The notes under the pieces are model-generated. The model searched no databases. It was not told the DNA's origin and saw only the letters and a list, made by a program, of their open reading frames with translations. Below, piece after piece: positions 49,401 to 60,959 of a stretch of DNA of 64,000 nucleotides. A program made the translations under genes and the position numbers. Source of the stretch: Crotophaga sulcirostris (lineage: Eukaryota; Chordata; Aves; Cuculiformes; Crotophagidae); assembly GCA_013397455.1 (NCBI GenBank), contig VYZB01000279.1, positions 248,001-312,000 on the forward strand. Reading direction: 5' to 3'. The number at the start of each line of letters is the position of its first letter. The stretch's first letter is position 1.

Positions 49401-52400
49401 TTATTATAAATATTCTTCATTCTGTGGGCAATGGACTATACAGACATTTGACTAAGAGAGAAATTGCAGCAAATAATTGTAGGTATTTTTTATCCACTAG
49501 GAATAGTCAAACTGAATTGAATGTAACAGAATGATTTTCATGGTGACAGCTGTAGCAAAAAGACTCCTATAAAAGATATGACTGCACATAAAAAAATAGT
49601 TCATAGAAAGTGTTGCCTGTAGACAGAAGGGAATACATAGTATTCTATTGTCATGGACGGAAATATTTTACACAGTTATGATTTAGCAGAAATTTAGAGT
49701 TTATTGATAATTTGAGGTAGAACAAACAGTTGGATCTTCAGCAGTACTTAATCATAAACCAATTTAGCACTTAACAAGGTGATTGTATGGTGTCAATTGT
49801 AATCAAAACAGTAACTTAATTGCAGATTCAAAAATGAAGAGATTCACTACTATTTACTACACGGTACAATACGTACATATACTAGCATGGAAATGTAGAA
49901 ATATATGTTGCACAAAGAAACATTAATATTTAACAGTTGCATGAATAACCACAGTTACAAAGATATATACATTTATTTAAGTATACAAATAGAAAGGTAA
50001 AGGGATAGATAAGAGACTAGTCTGAAAATTTCCCTCTTGGGATTGGTAAGGATGCTCACATACAATGCATCAGCATTCCTTGACAGGTGATGGCAAATCA
50101 CAAATGGTCAATTTCACCTTGGACTTTTCATTTGTTCTCTTAGCAAATTATATTGCGTGCTGCACCTGAAAGGCATCCCAACTCAGGAGAAGGTGTTGGT
50201 CTCAGTCTGCTGCGAATCAAGAGAGCTCAAAGGGCCTTCCATATGATAAATTTCTTACAGGATTTGAAGATAATTGACTTTTATCAGATGTTGGAATATT
50301 AATTTTGGTGTTCTAATATTCATTTTGGTTGCAAGTTCAAAGACATAATTCGGACAAGTTTTACCAGTTATATTAGATCACCTCACCTGGGCCATGATCC
50401 AGGTATCAGCATATTCAGATGTTAGGGGATGACTGATGGTCAAACTCTTTCTCAGGAGGTGAGGGGCCTTTTCCCAGGCACACAGGACTCCAAGGGCACT
50501 GAGGGGATGCCTAAGTGTGCAGTTTCACCACATCTTAAGAATGGGTACACTCTCCCTCTGTGTGTCAGGTCAAGATGATCAATTTTTAATCCCCTTCTTC
50601 AAGCAATAAGGGAGACTTTTTCCCAAGCACAGTAGCTTCAGGTACGCCAAGGGGATCTCTTGGCATCCTGAGTGAACTGCCTCTGTGCAGTGGAAACTGT
50701 CCCCAGCAAGCCTGTGTTTCCACTGGATCAGCAAGTGGGCCAGAGGGCAGGGGGAAGGTGTTGTTCCAAGTGAGTCAGAAGTTGTGCTAAGTGACCTTAA
50801 ACCGCCTGTGCAGCCTAGCAGGGGGGCAGGAACCACACCACCACACGTATAAAGCTCTTGTTGTGTCAGGCAAATGGTTGCAGGTCAGCAGCTGTACGAA
50901 TGCAGGCCTAGGACCATCTGAAACATTTCAAATGATGAAGGAAGGAAAATTAAACTAGGCATCTCACAGGGTTATATAGAGTGCCAACAGAAGTTTGACC
51001 TCTAATTCATACTGAAATTAAGATGTTAGGCTGCTAAAATAATATCGAAAATCATATTACATATATATCTGCTTCTCAGGGAACCCAGATGGGCTGCGGT
51101 GTCTGGTCTTCTAGTAGGTCTGTTGTGCTCCTAAATCCATTGGGACTCTTGAAATCTCAGAGTATTTCTAAATTGCCATTTTCATAAAACATTTCCTAGT
51201 GGAAGCCCTGAATAAAACCAAATTCTGCTGGAAGCGGCAAAAGAAAAACATTACTATGATGGATGAAACATTAGTCATACTGCAAGAAGAAACAAAATAA
51301 TGGAATTGCACTGTAATGATTTTCAAAACTATTAATTTTGTTAATGAGTCATTAAAAATTTACTCCCTGCACTGATTCAGTGAGAGAACATTGTCATTCG
51401 TTAAGATCGCTTCCAAAAGTTTTGAATCCAGTTGCCTCTTGAAATGTATAGACAATGCATATGTTCGGTTTTAAATTACTAAAGTTTGAAATATGGAGAA
51501 AAATATTTTTGGAAGGAATAATGCAAGCTTCCTCGAAGTATTTACTACAGTTTTGTTGCAGATGTGTAACAGTAGTTAAAAAACCCACAAGAAAAAAAGA
51601 GGTAGACTCACATCAATGGGACTATGATATACATTAAATACTCAGCTAATTATCCTTATTAAACACCCCTGCTTTGCTGTTAATCATAGTTTTTAGTCAA
51701 AATAATTAAACATGATTCCACCGGACAGGAGGAATTTATTAAAGGACAATATTATTTAATTTTCCAACACTAGTCCAATTTTAAAGGGTTTGATTTTAAA
51801 GGAGTAGGCAAAGGACAGTAAGTTGACAGTCCTGCCAGCTCCTATGATTTCATTACAAATCCAGTGGCATTTCATGCTCAAGTTGTGGCTCCTGGTGCCC
51901 TCTGCAACATGAAGGAAATTCTCAGCTTTTGTTTTATTCATAAGTGACTTGACTTTCAGCTGGCAGAGAAAAGCTTGAAAATGTAAAAACTAAAGAAACA
52001 CTCAAGAGAAATACACACGCACACATCCTGGAGTCTCAAGATTTTAAGGCAATCTCATGACTTATGGAATCTTTGCTCACAAACTCTCTATTTTCGCAAG
52101 TAGCAAACTGTTCTGAAGTAATCTATGAATATGAATGCACAATTACAGTATCAACACCAGTCACTCTTGTATTTTAAATTAGAACATTTTCCTTTGCAAT
52201 GAGGTGAAAGAACACACTATAGGTACTGTAAGTAAAGCTACTAGGGAATAAAAGCAGGCATTTCTCAAGTATACCAGACGGAAGGTAGCCAAGCTTCAGA
52301 CTTACTGTCCTCTATTATACTGTCAGATCTGTTTTGCCCTGGTTTAGGATCCTAGATCAAAAGTCCTTCCAAAGACAGAAACAGGAACATCTGCTGAGGT

Positions 52401-53309
52401 TGTCTAGTTAGACCAGACAAAAGCAATAATTTGGAAGGGGAAAGAAACTGAGAGACTTTTCAAGTCAAGGACTAGAAAAGACAAAGAAAACCTGTAAGTC
52501 ATGCTTAGTTTGTTTTGCTTTCTCTGCACAAGAGAGAGGATGACATGTAAGACTGCAGGAATGCACCTTTCAGCATCAGTCTGGAATTGCAGTCAAAAGA
52601 ACTTCACTACCCTCCACCACTCCGGTAGGCTTTTAAACTGGTTCTCACAGGATCCTCTATAAGAAAAAGAGCAGTTTTCAATGAAATCTCCAGAAACAGG
52701 ATCACAAAAAAAATATATTTATCTTTGGTAAAGACAGCAACGAGAAATACTAAGAGGCAGGACAGTTCTATACATTAGTTTCAATAAAAGTATTGTAGAT
52801 CTGTAGAGGAGCTGATAAACCTAGAAGAACTGCCCACAATATTCAATGCGATATTTTTGTAGGCCCCCGATTTCTTCCAACCCTAACAGGAATGATTCGA
52901 TGTATTTTCCAGTCAAATAACCCCTACCTGACAGAATAGAATGTTCAGAGGAATATAGAGAAAGACATTATATATGAAAAAGTACACAAACCTCATATAC
53001 CATTAAGTGAAAGGCGTACTCTGGTTACATGAAGGTCAATTGAGTTGCTTTAATCAGCCTGATAAATGGACAAAGCATAATAAATTACCCATCTCATCAG
53101 CTCAGGCCAAAGATGAAGAAAATAATAAACATTACTGAAGACCTTCCCAGTCAGATTATAGATGAGGCTGATTAAAAAAGTCCTCCCCTTGGCTACTGCT
53201 TATTAGGATCTAAGAACATTTACGGCAGAAAAGTAAGGCATAGGCACTCCTGCTGCCGCCGTCCTTTTGTGCTAAGAAGAGAAAAGACATCAGAATGGTT
53301 CAATGAGTG
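46456..53309. other. Unique non-coding DNA with a GC-richer island
   Basis: No gene recognised. 50440-50900 is less AT-rich than its surroundings, contains an imperfect direct repeat (TTTTCCCAGGCACA at 50469-50482; TTTTTCCCAAGCACA at 50617-50631) and a TATA-like CGTATAAAG near 50846. A minus frame of 85 codons (50836-50579) lies within it and matches nothing known. 51290-51480 is a CNE candidate with an AP-1-centred palindrome. Confidence 0.5.
51341..51355. promoter_or_regulatory. AP-1-like palindrome with homeobox flanks
   Basis: TTAATGAGTCATTAA is palindromic apart from its central base: the AP-1 consensus TGAGTCA flanked on both sides by TTAA/TAAT homeobox-type cores. It lies in AT-rich DNA with several other TAAT cores. 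The string is read directly; any function is inference. Confidence 0.3.
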
Positions 53310-54270
53310 TTCAAGTGATCAGGCCCAGTCAACATGGGTTAATGAAATACAAGTCCTGCTTGACTAACCTCCTTCTGTGACAAGATGACCCACTTAGAGG
53401 ATAAGGAAAAGGCTACAGATGATGGACAGGATGCCATCCAGAGGGACCTGGACAACCTTGAGAAGTAGACTTGTGTGAACCTGATGAATTTCAACAAGGT
53501 CAAGTGAAATGTCCTGCACCTCGGTCAAGGCAACCGTTATTATTGATACAGTCTAGGGGATGAAGGGATTGAGAGCAGCCCTGCAGAGAAGTACTTGGGT
53601 GTACTGGTGGATGAAAAGCTGGACACGAGCCGGCAATGTACACTGGCAGCCCAGAAGGCCAACCGTATCCTGAGCTCTGTCAAAAGAAGTGTGGCCACCG
53701 GATCAAGGGAGGTGATTCTGCCCCTCCACTCTGCTCTGGTGAGACCCCACGTGGCGTGCTGTGTGCAGTTCTGGAGCCCTCAGTACGAGAAACCCATGGA
53801 CCTGTTGGAGAGAGGGTCCAGAGAAGGGTCACAAAAATGGTGAGAGGGATGGAACAAGTCTCCTAGGATGAAAGGGTGAGAGACTTGGGGTTGTCCAGCT
53901 TGGATAAGAGAAGGCTCTGGGGAGACTTTGTGGCCTTTGAATACTTAAAGGAGGTCCATAAGAATAGTGGGGGTAGATTTTAGGTGGGGCCTATTGCAAT
54001 AGGACAAGGGATAATGGTTTTAAACTGAAAGAGGGTAGATTTAGACTAAGATATAAAAAAGAATTTTTCTACAATGAGGGTGATGAAACAGTGGAAGAGG
54101 TTGCCCAGAGCAGTGGTACGTGCCCCACACCTGGAAATGCTGAAGTTCAGGTTGGATGGAACTCTGAGCAACCTGATCTAGCTGAAGATGTCCCTGCTTG
54201 CTGCATGGGAGTTGGACTGGATAACCTTTAAAAGTCCTTCCAACCCAAGCTATTCTATGGTTCTATGAAT
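53310..54270 (+). mobile_element. CR1 LINE, internally deleted, full 3' end
   Basis: Plus-oriented CR1 of about 960 bases. It opens with RT sequence QVIRPSQHGLMKYKSCLTNL (53312 onward), breaks near 53420, and resumes at DAIQRDLDNLEK (about 53430). The missing piece, roughly 0.3-0.4 kb in a standard CR1, would carry motif A (DFSKAF) and the FADD box. It then runs through [52 protein letters not shown] and CVQFWSPQY, then shifts frame, continues through the ORF2 C-terminus and 3' UTR, and ends with the tail ATTCTATGGTTCTATGAAT. In-frame stops replace Trp, Cys and Arg codons. It is the same subfamily as 45949-46455. Confidence 0.95.
53430..53866 (+). pseudogene. CR1 ORF2 (RT C-terminal) remnant
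   Basis: The best-preserved coding part of the plus-strand CR1. An 82-codon open stretch (53595-53843) covers [15 protein letters not shown] to DLLERGS; the RVQRR continuation is then in another frame (53636-53866). Upstream stops occur after DNLEK (TAG for TGG), after FNKVK (TGA for TGC) and after RYY (TGA for CGA, a CpG decay). The catalytic motifs are deleted, so it is inactive. Confidence 0.9.
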
Positions 54271-56750
54271 GCATAAAATATCTTTATTTTAAACCCATTT
54301 TTGCTTATTAGTTTGAGGTGTTTGTCCAATTAACATTGAACTCCAGAAACCAGCTGATTTGCGTTTTGTTTAGAAAAAAAACCAAAACACTGCCACAGCT
54401 AATCAAAACAAATGTATCTGAAATCTGTATTGTTATTCCTGCACATCCCCAGCAGCTGAAGGGATCTGTTATTCAAATATATTTGATATTCAAATTCCAG
54501 TGTAGGATTTTGTATTCATCAGTTCTGAGTGAAGATGTTTCATCCCCAACAGTTTTTGTTAACACCTTTCATCTAACAAAAGCTGAAGGTTGTACCTCAG
54601 TGCTTTTTTTCCACTGATATAAGTTCAATATGTGATTTTATGTCTTTATAGAGCTTGGGTAAAGGCTTCAGTTTGGGTCCCATGGGGTTTTACCAGCTGT
54701 AGTTTCTACTGAAAGTAGCAAAATTTCTATACAGATCCTGAGGAACAAACTTCAGTCCTGAATGTATAACTGATCCGTAGATATCACGATTCTCAGCTAA
54801 AAGAATCACACATTGGAAAACTTTTGGGAAGAAGACATTCTGTGTGAAACAAACTATGATACATATACACAGTAACTATTTTCAGTATGTCATCTGAACA
54901 TGCAGTGCAATAAAGCTGGGAGATGATACTATGAATTAGCACAGGCAGGAGAAGATGGTGAATAGTGTGATATTAATGAGATTCATGGTATAGATTTCCA
55001 TTTGCAGACACAGTGCTACTGATAGAGAAGAAATAGCAACTGTAATGTCTCTAATGCAGATTAGATCCCATGTGCTCTCTATGTAAACCTAATTCTGTAC
55101 CCCAAATCAGTTCTTGGTAGCTACAAAGTTATCCAACAGCTGAAAGAGAAAGAGGTGGCTCTAGTCCTTGATTAGATTGGAAATTGAACTTACAGAGCTA
55201 GTAGCTTTCAGTGGTGGTTATGTCAAACCAACGCCATGGTTTGCAATAGCACAATATATTCTGGTTTCCACCCTTAAATATTACTTTTTTCCTTCCATAT
55301 TTTGTCTACAAAATATTTTATATCTTCACCATTTGTGGATTAATGTGGCGTGATTCTTGAAACTGTTCATCTCCTAACAGCAGCCAAGGACATGAGAGAA
55401 ATGTGCCGCATAACTGAAAACTTATCGTTAGTACTGTCAAGCACAGTTCCACAGGACAGGCCTCTCTAAAAGCCCCAGTTTCCAGGAATCCCAATAGAGA
55501 TCAATTTGTGTGTCCAAGACTTCTTTGCAAATCAGGTTGTATAGGTTCTCAGGGAGGTATCCCAGTGCAAATTTGAAATGTTAGATTCATGTATATCAGG
55601 CTTCTGTTGGGTGGGAGATCCTTTGTGGTGAGAAGGGGAGATGCTTAAAAAAGTAACAACCAGTGGGCTGGAAATTGTTCATTGACGTTAAAACCTGTGG
55701 TAAAATGTATATTTTAAAGTTATGGCATCCTAGTACATCCTAGGAAAGTATTTTTATAAGCATCCATTTAAATTAGTCTTTTCAATCTGACTTTACTAGA
55801 GAAATGTCTTATGGATGCAACCGGAGCTGAAAAGATCGCTGGTCCAGAAGATTGATGCTATTTGCTCCAGGTATTTAATATCATCAACATTACTTGATTT
55901 TGAAGGTTCTAGATTAACCATTTAGGTGGAGAACTTTTCTGTGAAAAACTTCACAGGGAAAATTGTTGTGTAGGATAGAAAACTGTGTTACTTGCTGTCT
56001 GGTACATGGGAGAGAGGCTCAAGAAACATATTCACACAAGAATGTGAGCAGGAGAAAAGCTTCCTGGTTGCTGTTTATGTGTTTGGGGCATGACATTGTG
56101 TGTGTAGGAGTGAAAAGAGAAGTCTTACAGGAATTTGTTTAATTATCATGTGACAAACAGCACCCTTCCATCTTGGCTTTAATTTCTAGTATCATGCTTT
56201 TTGTGGTAGCCTACAAAGCAGACTGGAGTATTCTGAGTCTATTTGCTTTCATAGTATGTGATTTCAGTGCTTTCAGATAAGTCATGTTCTCCATGGTAGC
56301 TGAAATTTTATTGCTTAACAGCACATTTAGCCAAATTGAATATTCTACATCTACTGCAGGTCTTTTTTAACATTGTGTTAAAGAGAAAGTGTTTTTTTCC
56401 TACCCAAGATGATGGCATACTCGTTACAGACGAAAGATAATTACAGTAGATGTCTTCTCTTAGGCATGCTTCCTTTCCAAGATTATTTTGAAGGCTGTGA
56501 TTGTACTGATAATTCCTCCTATAAGAAAATCTATTGACTTCAAGGCTTTAATTCTTCATGCTAAGAGGGATGCTTACTACCCTCAGACAGAGATAGTTTT
56601 AACAGTTTTAGCAGAGGTAATTAAGCAATTTAGTACTAAAAATAATTTCCTTTTTCACTGATTTGTTTTCTATTACATTTTAAGCTTTTAATTGACAAAT
56701 TGACAACCAAAATATAGTTACTTCTTTGTATGTATTCCTGCCTTCAGTAG
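54271..56750. other. Unique non-coding DNA, no gene seen
   Basis: Frames up to 99 codons (54318-54617, plus), none recognisable. No named repeat seen. Confidence 0.55.
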
Positions 56751-56988
56751 GAATCATACAATTATCGAATGGTTTGGGTTGGAAGGGAACTTCAAAGTCC
56801 AACACCCCTGCTACGAGGAGGGACAGTTTTCATTGGATCAGATTGCTCAAAGCCCTGTTCAACTCATCTTTGAACACTTCCAAAGATGGGGCATCCACAA
56901 TTTCTCTCAGAACCTGTTCCTGTCACTCTCCATTCTCATTATAAAAAAATCTCTTCCTTGTATTCAATCTAAACCTACTGTCTTTCAG
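56751..56988 (-). mobile_element. CR1 LINE 3' fragment
   Basis: On plus: tail GAATCATACAATTATCGAATGG, then TTTGGGTTGGAAGGGAAC, TCAGATTGCTCAAAGCCC, GATGGGGCATCCACAATT, ATCTCTTCCTTGTATTCAAT and TCTAAACCTACTGTCTTTCA: the antisense 3' UTR and ORF2 C-terminus of a CR1. More diverged than 10051-10310, with the coding frame broken. Confidence 0.92.
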
Positions 56989-57391
56989 ACATGGAAGTTT
57001 TGAATCTTTATAGTTGCATTGCAAACTTGAACATATTTAATTAAAATACCAACAAAACCATATTAGTATTTTCAGTTAATCTAATCTTTTCCTCTTCCCA
57101 CCATGTATGTCCAAAGACAGTCCTCGTCAGTAGCCATATGATAACCCTTCTCTTCAGGAAAATTAGTTCATTGTTGTCAGTCCCACTACCTGGGCTCTGA
57201 GGGTGTCTCTTCCTGACAGTATCTTCTAGGATCTGTAAAGGTCAAGTGCCACAAAGGAATGCATTAAAAAAAAACAACCCACAAAGATCAAATTATCAAA
57301 GGTAGACCATGGCTTTTTTTTCTTTATTTGTATTTTATAATGTAATACTTAACTGCAAATACAGTACAGACTGTGCTAGGTCTGGGTCTGG

Positions 57392-57494
57392 AGTATCACA
57401 GCATCACAGTATCACAGTATCACAAGGTTGTAAAGGACCTCTGAGATCATCAAGTCCAGCCTATACCTTAACACTAATATCAACTCATCATCTG
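57392..57494 (-). mobile_element. Short CR1 3' tail
   Basis: Tail of three to four units on plus (AGTATCACAGCATCACAGTA, then TCACAGTATCACAAGG), then TTGTAAAGGACCTCTGAGAT, CATCAAGTCCAGCCTATA, ending AACTCATCATC. About 100 bases, same subfamily as 17001-17247. A local duplication of CTGTATGATGTATGA begins at its 5' junction. Confidence 0.93.
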
Positions 57495-58868
57495 TATGAT
57501 GTATGAGCACCTGTATGATGTATGATCTGTATGAGTATGGGCAGGTTCATTTATATTTCTATGTATAGGTGCCTCTTAAGGACTCAGGTCAGATGCATCT
57601 CAGGTAGATCTGGTTTGGTTCCAGCTTATGTCCCAGTAATCTTCTAAACAGATATATGCAGTTCTAGGCCAAGAAAAATGGGGGACTTAAACAGTTTTTA
57701 TTTCAAATTTGATCTAACGCTTTGGTGCATGTGGATATATGACATGATTTGTATTGTTTTATGTGTGGGCTGGTCAGAGAAGTGATGCATCCCTTACTGT
57801 CCTTCATAGAGTGTCATTTCAGGTGTACAAGACGTGATAGCTGCTGGGATGGAAGGTGGGTCTCTGCAGCAGATGGGAATCAAGCTGTTGTTTTGATTTC
57901 CCTATACTGTGGCATCACTCCAAAGACAGAAGGGATTGCTGCAGGGAAAGGCTGCAGAACTGAGTAGTTGCTGAATTAAAAAAGCTGTAGGACGAATCAG
58001 CTGGGACAGAGTGACTCTGCATTACGCCTACACACACTTATTGAGGGGATTGAGTAATTCTATGTGTGTCACTCTTAAACCACTATGTAATCTTGTTCAC
58101 AGTTTTCAGCTGTGATGTAGCGTATTTGCACTGGATAATAAGGAAACTATTTTAGGACCATATTGTAAGAAGTATGATTTGGATAACCATATAAATTGGC
58201 TGCAGTTCTAGTATTGTACCAGAATATAGGTGCTCACAAGACCTTTCTCCAAAGCAAGACGATAAAAATATGGAACCTTTTTAGAAATAAATATTTCTGA
58301 TCAAGAAGAGGATGAAATATATATTTAACAGTTTCCTTTCTCAATTTGCGAAGACTGATAAGATCATTTCAGTGTGAATGGCTTTCAAATAGACAACAAA
58401 ATGAAAATAAGTCAGGATTACAATGGATTTTATTATTTCAGAAGTAATTATAAGGAGTGGTGCTAAGATAGAGCACTTAAACAATGCAACTGAATTATCT
58501 CAATGGTTAAGTATAACAAATCCCACCAAGAGTAATTAAGGTCAACATATTATATTGAAAAATCTCATAGAGTGTAAATAATAAGAAGGCTCTTGGGTCA
58601 TTAATCCAATTTTAAACCCGCAAGTTCTTACAAAAATAAACCCAGCGGAAGAGGAGGACACGGAGAACAGGAATGAGTTACCCATAAGGCACAAAAGTTA
58701 GAATGTGGAGTTTGAAGTTATTGGGTTGAAGTCACTTTCACGACTATCAGGATGAACCTTTTCTACTCCTAACAAAGCAGCAAACTCTTCACAAGAACTG
58801 AAAATTCAGATATTATCAGTGTTTTTAAAAAGACAGAACTTTTGTAAGTGAAAATTTTGTGAGAAAAA

Positions 58869-58885
58869 TAAATTAATTAATTAAT
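58869..58885. repeat. (AATT)n microsatellite
   Basis: TAAATTAATTAATTAAT: about four AATT units. Confidence 0.85.
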
Positions 58886-60890
58886 CTGGAAATAAGTGAG
58901 AAGTATTGGTTACGATGTTTGTCTGCTGTCTTGACTGCCCTTTGCTCTCCTGGAGTCTGTCCATGGTAGTGCCATGAGCTGTCCCCTCTGTCCTATTTCT
59001 TCTCCATAACACTTGCATGGAAATGTGGAAACTCCTTTCTGCTATTCGGGTCAGGGCTACAAGTTGACTAAGAGCTTGCACCTCAGAAGGGCCCACTGTC
59101 AGGATTGCCCAGTCAAGCTCCTAGCACCATGAGATTCAGAGTCATCTTGGGCAAGTGTGCAGCAGCACGTCTCCTCTGTACATTGGGTTTGGGATTTTTT
59201 TGTAAATTGAAAGCCATGCTATTTGCCATCTCTTCTCTCTAGAGTGTATACTCAATTAGTGCACTGTGTAGGTACCAAATATCTTCCCTCAATTGCTTGG
59301 CTATAAATATTAATAAGCCAGAATACTGATATGAACATGAACTGAACAGGTTCACTACTGATAGCATTAAAATGTGCACCCTTTAAAAACTTGACCTTTT
59401 AATCACACACCGCTTTGCAGGTTAAATAATAACCTTTTTATGGGCACAAGAGGTTTGGTATTATCTAGGTTTTTAAAATTCTAAGTGGTGTCTTCAGTGG
59501 CAGCTTTTCTTTTCATTCAGTTTAGCAGATCCTCACCTGCCCTAACGAACAAATTTGCCAAATGATACGACAGTCTCATTTTGTGTGTTGAAGTGGCCAG
59601 AAGCTCTACAGGAAAAAGCAACCTGAAAACATTAGCGAGAATGATACTTGGATTTATCAGTGGAGTGTCACTGGACAGCTGTAAAAACCCTCACCTGAGC
59701 CGACAAGTCAGAAAAGGATGTAGCAGGTTGTAAGAGCGCACTGTGATTCATGCTTATTATGTTAGAATTTGAATTTGGGAAGGTCACAATCTGATATGGA
59801 CTTTTAATGATATTGACTAGGGTTGCTGCTACTAAATCCCCGTCAACACATCTAAGTTGCATCTGGTCCCATCAAATATGTTGTAGCTCTAAAAATTCAA
59901 ATAAACTGAGCAATTTCTCTGACATGATCTGAAAATTTCTTGGCAAATATTTGTCCTTTGAGCTAAAAAGGATATCATTTTCAAAAGATCTCACCATCTA
60001 CTAGCTTCCATTGCTCAGATAAGAGTAGCAAAAAAAGGGTGTTATTATCAGAGCAAGTTTGCTTACCCATGGACAGGGTAGTGGAGCCTTTTTTTTTTGC
60101 AGCACTCCATACTCTGTATGTAGAAATAAAAGCAAAGAAAAATGTGGCAAAATGAGGTTTCTCTACTGGAATAGTGCATTTGCAGCAAAGCAGAAATGTC
60201 ATGAGCACTTTTACATTTTCATACCATTTTCAATGGGAAGGGATGGAAGCAAATAACTTGTTCACAACAGTTAAGTAATGCTGAATTGCTTCTCTCAACG
60301 AGTTAAAACATTTAATTTTCATGCTATTTCATTTAATTCCATTGACACTTTTGTACAATAACATCAGTTCATGCTAAAAGCTCTTTATTTGCTACTACTT
60401 CACTGTTGTTTAAAACATCCTCTTTTTAAACAAAAAGATTCAACATTATCAAAATACAGCCTTTTAGTGTTTCACAATTTTTAAGTTTTATAAGAAATCC
60501 TAACTCTTGTATTATTTTATAATACAAAGCAAATGCATTTCAAAATATCAGAAGATGCCACTAAATGGAAGTATTTTCTTCCATGTTCTAGTGAATAAAT
60601 TGCTTTTGATCTGTTACAAGTGCTGACAGGATGTATTATTACTTCTACTGGGTGGTATTTCTTCCTAATGTCTTCAGTCTGAGTTCTGTTTAGAGTGTGT
60701 TTAAGTAGTCATCATATTGGTCTTGTAACACATGGTCTTCCTTTACATTCAAAGAAAAAGACGTATGCATTATTCAGTGTTTCAGAGCCCGTAACCTCAC
60801 ACTGTTTAAAAAAGGAGGTTGTCAGTGACTTTCCAAAAAGGCATTTTATGCAATTCCTATTCAGGTTGTTCTAGCATAGTAGTCATTGCT

Positions 60891-60938
60891 GTTTGGTTTT
60901 TGTTGTTTGATTGTTTTTGGTTTTTGGTTTTTTTTTCC
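60891..60938. repeat. T/G-rich low-complexity run
   Basis: Repeated GTTTTTG and TTGTTTG blocks ending in a nine-base T run; directly downstream, in the minus sense, of the esterase relic. Confidence 0.8.
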
Positions 60939-60959
60939 TCTCTGTGTGGCATATTACTA

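Larger units (their letters stand above)
57495..60959. other. Unique non-coding DNA with simple repeats
   Basis: No gene recognised; the longest frame is about 75 codons. Contains an (AATT)n run at 58869-58885 and a T/G-rich run at 60891-60938. 60290-60560 is very AT-rich and could be conserved non-coding DNA, but nothing more can be said from one sequence. Confidence 0.5.

Noticed and set aside
59141..59157. GTCATCTTGGGCAAGTG, resembling the MIR/L3 tail
   Set aside because: The match is about 12 bases with no flanking support.
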